Source: RGIG8709 sp045575975 (lineage in GTDB: Bacteria; Bacillota; Clostridia; Monoglobales; Monoglobaceae). From it: a DNA stretch of 35,324 nucleotides. The notes beneath the pieces are model-generated. The model saw only the letters and a list, made by a program, of their open reading frames with translations. It had not been told where the DNA came from and did not search any database. The DNA is taken from contig JAZNFO010000026.1 of NCBI GenBank assembly GCA_045575975.1, positions 1-35,324 on the forward strand, read 5' to 3'. Made by a program: the position numbers and the translations under genes. Below, one piece after another: positions 25,244 through 32,740 of this stretch (position 1 is its first letter; every line of letters starts with the position of its first letter).

Positions 25244-26092
25244 TTGAAAAGTATAACTTGCAAATGTCCTGCAAAACTTAATTTATGTCTTGATGTTACG
25301 GGAAAACGCAGTGACGGGTATCACGATCTAAAAATGATTATGCAGTCAATAAATCTTTTTGATATTGTCACAGTTGAAACCTCGTCAGGTGATGATATTG
25401 AGATTTATACTGATAAAATGAATATTCCCTGCGATGAAAAAAATACCTGTTATAAGGCGGCAAAGGTTTTTTATGATAAGCTTGGAGTCGGAAGAAAGGT
25501 TAAGATAATTATTGAGAAAAATATTCCCAGCGGAGCAGGAATGGGCGGCGGGAGCTCGGATGCTGCAGGAGTTTTAAGGGCACTTAACGAGTTGGAGAAT
25601 AAGCCCTTTTCTGTTGATGAATTAAGGGCTCTTGGTAAATCAGTTGGAGCAGATGTTCCATTTTGTGTGGAGGGCGGATGTTTTCTCTGTGAAGGAATTG
25701 GCGAAATTCTGACGCCCTTGGTTCCTATGAAAAATGTGTATGCGGTTATAACAAAGCCGGATTTTTCTGTATCAACAGTTTGGGTTTATAAAAATCTAAA
25801 GCTTGAAAAGGTTACACATCCTGATGTTGATAAACTAACAGAAGAATTGAAAAAAAGCGATTACAGGCTTTTTCAGGAGTATTCAGGGAATGTGCTTGAG
25901 AGTGTCATCATAAAAGAATATCCGGAAATTGAGGATATGAAGAAAAAAATGAAAGACCTGGGTGCCGTATATTCTCTTATGACGGGAAGCGGGCCAACAG
26001 TTTTCGGAATTTTTGAAAAAAAAGAAGATGCTGAAAAGGCTGAAAATTATTTTAAGAATATTAATGATGAAACATATCTTGTTTCAATGTAG
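25244..26092 (+). CDS. ispE: 4-diphosphocytidyl-2-C-methyl-D-erythritol kinase
   Basis: A GHMP-family kinase of the MEP (non-mevalonate) isoprenoid pathway. The N-terminal CPAKLNLCLDVTGKRSDGYH and the ATP-binding glycine-rich loop beginning PSGAGMGGGSSDAAG at residue 95 are diagnostic, and MTGSGPTVFGIF near the C-terminus is the third GHMP motif. The 282-residue length is normal. The start is a TTG after AAAGGGGG; there is no in-frame ATG with a ribosome binding site. It is co-directional with ftsH, the DUF1385 gene and prmC. Confidence 0.96.
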   Translation: MKSITCKCPAKLNLCLDVTGKRSDGYHDLKMIMQSINLFDIVTVETSSGDDIEIYTDKMNIPCDEKNTCYKAAKVFYDKLGVGRKVKIIIEKNIPSGAGMGGGSSDAAGVLRALNELENKPFSVDELRALGKSVGADVPFCVEGGCFLCEGIGEILTPLVPMKNVYAVITKPDFSVSTVWVYKNLKLEKVTHPDVDKLTEELKKSDYRLFQEYSGNVLESVIIKEYPEIEDMKKKMKDLGAVYSLMTGSGPTVFGIFEKKEDAEKAENYFKNINDETYLVSM

Positions 26093-26120
26093 AAAGGTAA
26101 AAGAAAGAGAGGGCAGAATT

Positions 26121-27074
26121 ATGAGTAAGAAGGAGTGCACACTACATAAAACATCGATTGGCGGACAAGCGGTTATAGAGGGTGTTATGATGAAAGGCCC
26201 CGAAAAAATTGCAACAAGTGTCAGAAAACCCGATGGTGAAATTGAAAGTGAAATAAAGGAATGCGGTTCTCTTAGAAAAAATAAGATTTTAAAACTTCCA
26301 ATTATTCGTGGATGCGTGAATTTTTTTGATTCTATGATAATCGGTGTTCAGTCTCTTATGTATTCAGCAAAATTTTTTGATGTAGATGAAGAGGGTAACG
26401 AAGAAGAACCTTCAAGGTTTGAAAAATGGCTTGAAGAAAAGCTAGGTTCTGAGAAAATGATGAATGCAGTAATCTATTTTTCTGTTATAGTATCCCTTTT
26501 CTTCAGCGTGGGACTTTTTATCCTCCTACCGGGGGCTATTGGTGAAATTGTGAGAAAATTTGTGGATAACAATTATGTAGTTACCTTAAGCGAGGGTGTA
26601 ATCAGAATTTCTGTGTTTATTTTATATCTTGCTCTGGTGTCTCAGATGAAGGATATAAAAAGAGTGTTTATGTATCACGGGGCAGAGCATAAATCTATAA
26701 ACTGCTATGAACACGGGGAAGAGCTTACTGTTGAAAATGTGAGAAAATATTCAAGACTTCACCCAAGATGCGGAACAAGCTTTTTGCTTATTGTTATGGT
26801 TATCAGTATGCTTGTGTTTTTCTTTATCCCAAAAGTGCATTTTGCGTTAAGACTTCTTCTGAGGCTTGCACTTTTGCCTGTTGTTGCGGGACTTTCCTAT
26901 GAGGTTATAAAGTATGCAGGAAGACACGATAATAAGCTGACAAAAATGATATCAGCTCCCGGCATGTGGTTCCAGCATATAACAACAAAAGAACCGGATG
27001 ACAGCCAGATAGAGGTTGCAATTGTTTCCTTAAAGGCAGTAATGCCCGAAAACAAGGGGGACGACAAATGGTAA
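26121..27074 (+). CDS. DUF1385 (YqhQ-like) membrane protein
   Basis: A 317-residue protein with the DUF1385 signature: SIGGQAVIEGVMMKGPEKIATSVR near the N-terminus, a helical middle with two or three membrane segments (about 115-140 and 155-180), the histidine-rich MYHGAEHKSINCYEHGE near residue 195, LHPRCGTSFLLIV, and further membrane segments. Its function is not known. It is commonly next to prmC in Clostridia, as here, where the two genes overlap by seven bases. The start follows GAGAGGG; the frame extends upstream into ispE without a ribosome binding site. Confidence 0.88.
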   Translation: MSKKECTLHKTSIGGQAVIEGVMMKGPEKIATSVRKPDGEIESEIKECGSLRKNKILKLPIIRGCVNFFDSMIIGVQSLMYSAKFFDVDEEGNEEEPSRFEKWLEEKLGSEKMMNAVIYFSVIVSLFFSVGLFILLPGAIGEIVRKFVDNNYVVTLSEGVIRISVFILYLALVSQMKDIKRVFMYHGAEHKSINCYEHGEELTVENVRKYSRLHPRCGTSFLLIVMVISMLVFFFIPKVHFALRLLLRLALLPVVAGLSYEVIKYAGRHDNKLTKMISAPGMWFQHITTKEPDDSQIEVAIVSLKAVMPENKGDDKW

Positions 27075-27916
27075 AGCTTAGTGACCTGAGAGAATATTCT
27101 CTGAAGGTGCTTGGCGAAAATAAAATTGAGGAAGCAAGAGCTGATACAGATTTCTTGCTTTTCTTTTTGCTGGGAGCCGGAAAAACAGATATTCTTATGG
27201 GAGATAAGGAAGTAGACAGCAGAAAAGCTCAAATGTTTTATGATGCTTTAAGAAGAAGAATAAAGGGTGAGCCTGTTCAGTATATAACGGGCGTGTGCGA
27301 ATTTTATTCAAATGAGTTTTATGTGGACAAAACAACCCTTATTCCAAGAGCGGATACGGAAATTTTAGTTGATGAATGTATAAAACTTATAAAAGAGAAA
27401 AACCTTTCTTCTTTTTTGGATATAGGAACGGGAAGCGGATGCATCGCTCTCAGCATTCTTAAAGAAACAGAAAACACGAAGGCAGGTCTTGTTGATATAC
27501 AGGAGGGGGCCCTTAAGATTGCAGAAAAAAATGCAAAAAAACTTGGGGTCTATGAAAGAACGGACTATTATAAAAAAGATATTCTGGAAGATGAGTTAAA
27601 GGAATTTGGCACAGTTGATTTAATTGTTTCAAATCCGCCATATATAGACTCGGAAACTGTTTTGATGCTTGATGACAAAGTAAAAAATTTTGAGCCGAAT
27701 ATAGCTCTTGACGGTGGTGCCGACGGACTTATATTCTACAGAAGAATTACAAGCCTTGCAGCGAAAAGTGCAAAATATCTTGCGTTTGAAATAGGCTTTG
27801 ATCAGAAAGACACTGTAAGAAAAATTATGGAAGAAAATTTTTGTGATATAAAGCTTTATTATGATTACGGGAAAAACCCAAGGGTTATTATAGGAAAAAA
27901 TAAACAAATTAATTGA
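27068..27916 (+). CDS. prmC: Release factor glutamine methyltransferase PrmC
   Basis: N5-methylates the glutamine of the GGQ motif in release factors 1 and 2. It has an N-terminal helical domain (1-75) with ARADTDFLLFFLL, then the VQYITGVCEFYSNEFYV and IPRADTEILVDE blocks, SAM-binding DIGTGSGCIALS, and the substrate motif NPPY at 189-192. The 282-residue length is typical. In many Firmicutes prfA follows; here an SLH gene with its own promoter comes next, and no terminator is visible after prmC. Confidence 0.95.
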   Translation: MVKLSDLREYSLKVLGENKIEEARADTDFLLFFLLGAGKTDILMGDKEVDSRKAQMFYDALRRRIKGEPVQYITGVCEFYSNEFYVDKTTLIPRADTEILVDECIKLIKEKNLSSFLDIGTGSGCIALSILKETENTKAGLVDIQEGALKIAEKNAKKLGVYERTDYYKKDILEDELKEFGTVDLIVSNPPYIDSETVLMLDDKVKNFEPNIALDGGADGLIFYRRITSLAAKSAKYLAFEIGFDQKDTVRKIMEENFCDIKLYYDYGKNPRVIIGKNKQIN

Positions 27917-27948
27917 ATTTATTTCTAACAAAAATATAAATATTTTCA

Positions 27949-27977
27949 TTGAAAAAATCTGAGATATGTTGTATAAT
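27949..27977 (+). promoter_or_regulatory. Promoter of the SLH-kinase-PqqD-peptidase-ABC operon
   Basis: TTGAAA (27949-27954), a 17-nt spacer and a consensus TATAAT (27972-27977), about 40 nt before the SLH gene. I see no further clear promoter until after the ABC transporter terminator, so five genes probably share this one. Confidence 0.85.
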
Positions 27978-28018
27978 GAATATGTATATAAATTTTTATT
28001 TACAGATAGGAGAAAATT

Positions 28019-28972
28019 ATGAAAAAAATTATTTCTTTAATGATGCTTATAGTGGTTGTTTTAACAACATTTTCAACAGTTGCATTTGCAGATGAAGTTC
28101 AGGTTAAGGATATGTTCGTGGATATGCCTGATAACTGGGCAACAGAAGCTTTGATTGCAGCAGTTGAAAACGGACTAATCAGCGGTAGCAATGGCTACAT
28201 CAAGCCTGACGATTTTATGACAAGAGCAGAAATGGCAGCTATTATTTCCCGTGCAACAGGATGCCAGACAGAAGCTGATATTTCTGAATTTACAGATGTT
28301 TCAAAAGAAGACTGGTATTATTCGCCAATGGCTAAAGCTGTTTATATGAAAGGATTTAAGGGTTCAGATGGCAAGCTTGACCCTGAAAACAATATAACAA
28401 GACAGGAAGCGTTTGTTGTTCTTGCAAGAGTATTCGGTATTGCAACAAATCCGGAAAGTGATTATTCAGCTATTGATGTATTCACAGATAAGGATCAGAT
28501 TGCAGACTGGGCGAAGGACAGCATGAATATGATTATCAGAGAAGGCTATGTTGGCGGAAATGACGGAAGAGTTAATCCTCTTGATAATATTACAAGAGCA
28601 GAGTTCGCAGTTGTTATGAACAGACTTGTGAAATATTATATTGATGAGCCGGGGGATTACACACCAAATGCAGATGGAAATATTATGATAAGATGCGGCG
28701 GTGTTAATATCAACAAATTCACAACAGACAAAATGATAGTTGTTGGGGATATTAAAGGCGAAGATGTTGTTAACTTTGTTGATTGTAGCATTCAGGGAAC
28801 AGTTGTTACAAGAGGCGGAAAAACCAAGTTTACAGGTGATTATGATTCTATTAAGGCTATTATGAAAGCATCTACAATTGATGTTTCTGAACTTTCAAAA
28901 GAGGTTATGGGTAAAATTAAAATCCACCTTGATGAAGCAAATATTCATATGAAAATCTATATGGAGCAGTAA
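28019..28972 (+). CDS. SLH-domain surface protein
   Basis: A 317-residue exported protein with a signal peptide (1-25, ending VAFADE) and three SLH domains at about 28-75, 88-135 and 145-195 (MFVDMPDNWATEALIAAV, FTDVSKEDWYYSPMAKAV and the third with DWAKDSMNMIIREG). The 110-residue C-terminal region (IMIRCGGVNINKF onwards) has no family I recognise and has a beta-rich look. It has strong AGGAGA spacing and a consensus promoter, suggesting high expression. Only seven bases separate it from the kinase-like gene, so it is the first gene of that operon. Whether it belongs functionally with the downstream genes is open. Confidence 0.9.
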   Translation: MKKIISLMMLIVVVLTTFSTVAFADEVQVKDMFVDMPDNWATEALIAAVENGLISGSNGYIKPDDFMTRAEMAAIISRATGCQTEADISEFTDVSKEDWYYSPMAKAVYMKGFKGSDGKLDPENNITRQEAFVVLARVFGIATNPESDYSAIDVFTDKDQIADWAKDSMNMIIREGYVGGNDGRVNPLDNITRAEFAVVMNRLVKYYIDEPGDYTPNADGNIMIRCGGVNINKFTTDKMIVVGDIKGEDVVNFVDCSIQGTVVTRGGKTKFTGDYDSIKAIMKASTIDVSELSKEVMGKIKIHLDEANIHMKIYMEQ

Positions 28973-28979
28973 ATCGTAA

Positions 28980-29696
28980 ATGAAATCATATAAAATTACC
29001 GACCTTAATGTTTCTGTTGACTGCAAGGTTGGAGGAAGAACATATATTCAGGCAGAAAGCTATTCGGCAGAAAATGATAAACCTTTTGATATAGAGGTTT
29101 CTCTCAGCGATAGTTATCTTGCAAAAAAGAAGGAAGAAAATCCGCATTTAAGCTTAGATGAATGTGAGTATATATGGACAGGGGTTGAGTTTTGTAATAA
29201 GCTCCTTGGATTCAAAGGATTTATGCTTCATTCATCAGCTGTTGCATATGAGGGCTGTGCGTATCTTTTTTCTGCTCCGTCAGGAACAGGAAAGTCTACT
29301 CACACAGAAATATGGCAGAGAGTATTTGGAGAAGATAAGGCCGTTATCATAAATGATGATAAACCGGTTATCAGGCTTTCGAATGACGGAAAGTTTTATG
29401 TTTACGGTACTCCCTGGAGTGGAAAAACTGATAAAAATATTAACACAAAGGTGCCTCTTCAGGCAGTATGCTTTCTTGAAAGAGGAAGTGAAAATACAAT
29501 AAAGAGAGTTGAAGCAAGGGATGCTGTCTGGATGCTTCTTAATCAGACCATAAGACCAGATATAGAGGGAGCAATGGACAACCTGCTTGGACTTCTTGAT
29601 AAGCTTTTAAAGGAAATTCCTGTGTATAAGCTTTCCTGCAATATGGAAGATGAGGCGGCTATTGTTTCATATAACGGAATGAAAGACGGAATCTAA
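28980..29696 (+). CDS. HPr-kinase-like P-loop protein
   Basis: A 238-residue protein. The middle carries MLHSSAVAYEGCAYLFSAPSG, a P-loop SGTGKST at 101-107, and a VIINDDKPVI segment after it, the pattern of HPr kinase/phosphorylase C-terminal domains. The classical HprK N-terminal domain is absent; instead there are about 75 unfamiliar residues. Such shortened HPrK-like kinases occur in peptide-modification clusters, for example those of phosphorylated lasso peptides, next to PqqD-type proteins. Here a PqqD-like gene follows after about 19 bases. The ribosome binding site lies inside the end of the SLH gene (GGAG at 28964-28967). Kinase activity and substrate are inferred. Confidence 0.8.
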   Translation: MKSYKITDLNVSVDCKVGGRTYIQAESYSAENDKPFDIEVSLSDSYLAKKKEENPHLSLDECEYIWTGVEFCNKLLGFKGFMLHSSAVAYEGCAYLFSAPSGTGKSTHTEIWQRVFGEDKAVIINDDKPVIRLSNDGKFYVYGTPWSGKTDKNINTKVPLQAVCFLERGSENTIKRVEARDAVWMLLNQTIRPDIEGAMDNLLGLLDKLLKEIPVYKLSCNMEDEAAIVSYNGMKDGI

Positions 29697-29715
29697 ATCG
29701 GAAGGAATGATTTTT

Positions 29716-29982
29716 TTGAAAATAAAAGAAGGATACCTTTTAAGAGAGGTTGCGGGGAATATGATTGTTGTTCCGGTGGGAGAGGCAGCGATTAATTTCA
29801 ATGGAATGATTAACCTCAATGAAACAGGTGCGTTTCTATGGGAAAAGCTTCAGGAAGATGTTGAGCCTAAGTTTTTGCTCAGCGAGCTGAGACGGGAATT
29901 TGATGTTGATGAAGAAACGGCAAAAGTGGATATAGTTTCATTCCTTAATAAATTAAGCGGAGCAGGTCTTTTAGATGTCTGA
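29716..29982 (+). CDS. PqqD family peptide-binding protein
   Basis: An 88-residue winged-helix protein of the PqqD/RiPP-recognition-element type: KIKEGYLLREVAGNMIVVPVG, a small beta section, NLNETGAFLWEKLQED, then a C-terminal helical pair (LLSELRREFDVDEETAKVDI, FLNKLSGAGLL). In characterised systems such proteins bind the leader of a precursor peptide and present it to the modifying enzyme. An ATG exists three codons earlier at 29707, but GGAAGGA ends directly before it. The TTG at 29716 has nine-base spacing and gives the usual N-terminus, so I prefer it. It overlaps the peptidase gene by eight bases. Confidence 0.85.
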   Translation: MKIKEGYLLREVAGNMIVVPVGEAAINFNGMINLNETGAFLWEKLQEDVEPKFLLSELRREFDVDEETAKVDIVSFLNKLSGAGLLDV

Positions 29983-30451
29983 TAAAGTTAAATTGTCTCT
30001 TGAAGATGCATTTTTTATAATTGATGAAAAAATAAAAAACGGTGGAGAGGTAATTTTTTCTCCAAAGGGCGTAAGTATGATGCCCCTTATAAGACCGGGT
30101 TTTGATAGTGTTGTTCTTAAAGAGGTGGATGGACCTTTAAAAAAGGGTGATATTGCCTTTTACAGGAGAGATAACGGGAAATTTGTTCTTCACAGAGTTG
30201 TTGGAGTTGAGGACGGTTTTTACCGTATGTGCGGCGATAATCAAGGTTTTGTGGAAAAAAAGGTGGAGGACAGGCATATTATTGCCATTGTGAAAACTGT
30301 TTTAAGAGACGGCAGGGCAGTTAATTTTGAAAATTTCTGGTATAAGATTTATTTAAAGACACTTATGTTTAAAAGACTTGAAAAAAGATTTTTTTCAACT
30401 GTTTACATAAAGGCTGCTTTAAGAAGAATTAAGAAAATATTTAGAAAGTAA
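29975..30451 (+). CDS. S24/S26-family peptidase (S26B-like)
   Basis: A 158-residue protein with a signal-peptidase-like core: Ser34 in GVSMMPLI, His73 in VLHRVVGV at the place where bacterial signal peptidases have lysine, and the Asp88-containing CGDN motif. Ser/His catalysis is typical of the S26B branch (SipW and ER types). Unlike signal peptidases, it has no hydrophobic membrane segment at either end; the C-terminal 45 residues are basic and amphipathic. It is therefore probably cytoplasmic or peripheral. Lying between a PqqD-like protein and an ABC exporter without a C39 domain, it is a good candidate for the leader-removing protease of the cluster. Confidence 0.8.
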   Translation: MSDKVKLSLEDAFFIIDEKIKNGGEVIFSPKGVSMMPLIRPGFDSVVLKEVDGPLKKGDIAFYRRDNGKFVLHRVVGVEDGFYRMCGDNQGFVEKKVEDRHIIAIVKTVLRDGRAVNFENFWYKIYLKTLMFKRLEKRFFSTVYIKAALRRIKKIFRK

Positions 30452-30456
30452 ATAAG

Positions 30457-30517
30457 AAGGAGAGAGGCACAGAGAAGCCGTAAGGCGAAAGAATATGTGC
30501 CTCTATTTAGTAAAATG
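30457..30517 (+). promoter_or_regulatory. Folded spacer between Shine-Dalgarno and start of the ABC gene
   Basis: AAGGAG (30457-30462) is followed at once by a 9-bp perfect stem, AGAGGCACA (30463-30471) with TGTGCCTCT (30496-30504). An inner GCC-GTAA-GGC mini-hairpin (30477-30486) lies across a purine-rich internal loop. The ATG at 30515 lies 10 bases after the stem. Folded, the stem brings the Shine-Dalgarno to normal distance from this ATG; unfolded, it is too far away. Confidence 0.55.
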
Positions 30518-32182
30518 AAGGATAAGAAAACACTTCTATGGATATTCAAAGGCTCAAAATCGCAACTTCCTTATATTTTTTTTGTTGCGGTGCTTAGAAC
30601 TGTCTTAACAGTGCTTGGAGTTTATTTTGCATTGTCTTCAAAAGGAGTTATTGATGCTGCATCAAGAAAAGACCGGTCAGGTCTTATATTTGCTTCACTG
30701 ATTCTTGTGGGGATTATTGTTGTGCAGCTTATTATAAAATTTATAGGAAATGCCCTTGAAGAAAGAGTAAAAGCAAGAATGGAAATCAGTTTTAAGTCAA
30801 AGCTTTTTAAAGCCATCCTTAAAAAGGATTACAGTATGATAACTGCATATCATAGCGGAGATTTGCTGACAAGAATAACCAGCGATATAAATGTGGTAAC
30901 AGACGGCGTGGTTTCTCTGCTCCCGGGGGTTCTGGCAACCATAGCTGGACTTATATGTGCATTCCTTGGACTTGTTTCTCTCGACAGAACATTTGCATAC
31001 ATATTTCTTGGCGGTGGACTTTTTCTTCTTCTTATTATAAGTCTTTTAAGGCCGCTTATGAAAAATCTTCATAAGTCTGTGCAGGAATCTTATTCTAAGG
31101 TTCGCTCCTTTTTTCAGGAAACTATTTTAAGTCTTTTAATGGTCAAGGTTTTTTCCATAGAAGATTATATGGGAGATATTGGAGACAGGCTTCAGGAAAC
31201 TGTGTTTAAAAACAAAATGAAGAGAAGAAATATAAGTGTGATTGCACATACGGGGATGAGCTTTGTTTTCAGTATTGCATCGCTTATTGCTCTTATAAGA
31301 TGTTCTGTGAGACTTTTTTTCGGAGCAATAACATTTGGAACATTAACTGCAGTTTTGCAGCTTGTTAACCAGATACAGTATCCAATAGCATCCCTTTCCT
31401 CAGTGCTTCCAAATTATTTCAGTATACTTGCATCAGCAGAAAGAATAATTGAAATTGAGGATTTACCGGAAGAAAAAGGTGAAGTTCAAAGCCTTGAAAA
31501 GGAAGATTATGAAAAGTTATCCCGGATAGTTTTTGATAATATATCTTTTTCATATGGCAGGGATGAGGTGCTTGATAAAACAACCTGCTCAATAAATAAG
31601 GGTGACTTTATTATTATTTCAGGCATATCGGGAATAGGAAAAAGCACTTTGATGAAACTTCTTCTTGGGGTTATATATCCTCAGGAGGGTGAAATATATC
31701 TTTTAATGGAAAATGAAGAAAAAATTTTTGTAGGAAAACATATAAGAAGTCTTTTTTCATATGTTCCACAGGGAAATCTACTTTTAAGCGGAACTATAAG
31801 AGAGTCCGTTTCTGTTGTGAGACCGGATGCGAAGGATGAAGAAATCATTGAGGCGTCAAAGGTTGCCTGTGCATATGATTTTATAAAGGAATTGCCTGAA
31901 GGACTGGATACCGTTATAGGAGAAAAAGGTGCAGGGCTTTCGGAGGGGCAGGTTCAGAGACTTGCGATAACAAGAGCAGTTCTTTCTTCTGCACCTATAA
32001 TTTTGCTTGATGAAGCAACATCGGCGCTTGATGAGGAAACGGAAGAAAAGTTGCTTTATAATATTAAACAGCTAAAAGATAAAACCTGTGTTCTTATTTC
32101 TCATAAAAAAGCTGCTTATTCCGTATGTAATAAGGAATTCAGAGTAGAAAACAAGAAAATAGTGGAAAATAATATAGAATAG
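30515..32182 (+). CDS. ABC transporter, fused permease and ATPase
   Basis: A 555-residue type IV exporter half: five or six membrane helices (about 15-300, with the EERVKARMEISFKSKLFKAI and HSGDLLTRITSD coupling-helix regions) followed by a nucleotide-binding domain. Walker A is GISGIGKST with Lys376, then a Q-loop in YVPQGN, the signature GLSEGQVQRLAITRA, Walker B IILLDEATSALDE and an H-loop histidine in LISHKK. There is no C39 peptidase domain. A GTG at 30497 is an alternative start adding six residues, but it sits inside the hairpin stem with only weak AAGG upstream. It probably works as a homodimer exporting the product of the cluster; that substrate is inferred, not shown. Confidence 0.9.
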   Translation: MKDKKTLLWIFKGSKSQLPYIFFVAVLRTVLTVLGVYFALSSKGVIDAASRKDRSGLIFASLILVGIIVVQLIIKFIGNALEERVKARMEISFKSKLFKAILKKDYSMITAYHSGDLLTRITSDINVVTDGVVSLLPGVLATIAGLICAFLGLVSLDRTFAYIFLGGGLFLLLIISLLRPLMKNLHKSVQESYSKVRSFFQETILSLLMVKVFSIEDYMGDIGDRLQETVFKNKMKRRNISVIAHTGMSFVFSIASLIALIRCSVRLFFGAITFGTLTAVLQLVNQIQYPIASLSSVLPNYFSILASAERIIEIEDLPEEKGEVQSLEKEDYEKLSRIVFDNISFSYGRDEVLDKTTCSINKGDFIIISGISGIGKSTLMKLLLGVIYPQEGEIYLLMENEEKIFVGKHIRSLFSYVPQGNLLLSGTIRESVSVVRPDAKDEEIIEASKVACAYDFIKELPEGLDTVIGEKGAGLSEGQVQRLAITRAVLSSAPIILLDEATSALDEETEEKLLYNIKQLKDKTCVLISHKKAAYSVCNKEFRVENKKIVENNIE

Positions 32183-32218
32183 AAAAAATCATGCAAATTT
32201 ATATTTGCATGATTTTTT
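32183..32218 (+). terminator. Rho-independent terminator after the ABC gene
   Basis: A perfect 16-bp stem, AAAAAATCATGCAAAT (32183-32198) with ATTTGCATGATTTTTT (32203-32218), and a 4-nt loop. It closes the five-gene operon, immediately after the stop codon. Confidence 0.93.
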
Positions 32219-32417
32219 GTAATTTAAGTGCATAATGATTGCAAGATAGCAACAGAAAGTTTTACTGGTGCGTGAGAAGAAAGTTGAATTTCTGTGTCAT
32301 TGACACTAAATATTAACGGTAATGTAAAAAAATCACCAAAAATATAGTGACATGGAGCTGGTTGTCGTGGCTATTTGCTATTTTTGTACATTATAAGATT
32401 AAATAGTTGAAAAATAA
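32219..32417. other. Non-coding stretch with a palindrome
   Basis: No credible gene is visible on either strand. The one notable site is the perfect palindrome GTGTCA-T-TGACAC (32295-32307), which contains a TTGACA. A 17-nt spacer then leads only to a poor -10 (TGTAAA). A 14-codon ORF from the ATG at 32352 has no ribosome binding site. Confidence 0.4.
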
Positions 32418-32446
32418 TTGACCTTTTTCTGCATTTATGATATAAT
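32418..32446 (+). promoter_or_regulatory. Strong promoter of the leader RNA and surface protein
   Basis: TTGACC (32418-32423), a 17-nt spacer and a consensus TATAAT (32441-32446). Transcription should begin near 32453. No other good promoter lies before the gene at 32834. Confidence 0.87.
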
Positions 32447-32452
32447 ATCAGA

Positions 32453-32740
32453 GATGAATTTGTGTCTGGCTTTTCTGTCACATAGTGCAATTGTGTGGCG
32501 GAAGGCAACAAAAGCTGGTTAAAAGTATTGATAATAATGGAAAATGATGCGATAATACTTTATGCAACTAGACTATACTCACTATAATGGACGAGGTATA
32601 TCTCTCGTTGCAAAGTGTATGCTAATAAGTTTAAAGCGTACACTGTAATGAGAAGTAGTGGGTAATTGCATAGCAACCTTATCGTCAGAGCTTGTGTGTT
32701 TTCGTGCGTAGCTCTGAAATATGGGCTACGCATTTTATTT
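32453..32740 (+). ncRNA. Structured leader RNA with antiterminator/terminator switch
   Basis: Stems read by eye in order: 32466-32474 with 32510-32518; inside it 32477-32482 with 32494-32499; 32522-32529 with 32554-32561; a multibranch unit closed by TATGCAA (32561-32567)/TTGCATA (32666-32672) and CTCACTA (32578-32584)/TAGTGGG (32656-32662), holding hairpins 32591-32595/32604-32608 and 32614-32622/32636-32644. At the end CAGAGCT (32686-32692)/AGCTCTG (32710-32716) competes with TGCGTAGC (32705-32712)/GCTACGCA (32725-32732), followed by TTTTATTT. This is the layout of a riboswitch or other attenuator. I cannot match it to a known class. It could also be a stand-alone small RNA ending at the terminator. 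Confidence 0.65.

Noticed and set aside
28980..29696. True HPr kinase/phosphorylase (hprK)
   Set aside because: The N-terminal HprK domain is missing, the protein is too short, and the neighbours are PqqD-like and exporter genes instead of the usual lgt or other hprK partners.
32352..32396. 14-codon ORF as precursor peptide for the RiPP-like cluster
   Set aside because: No ribosome binding site, located after the terminator of the cluster, and no leader/core character.
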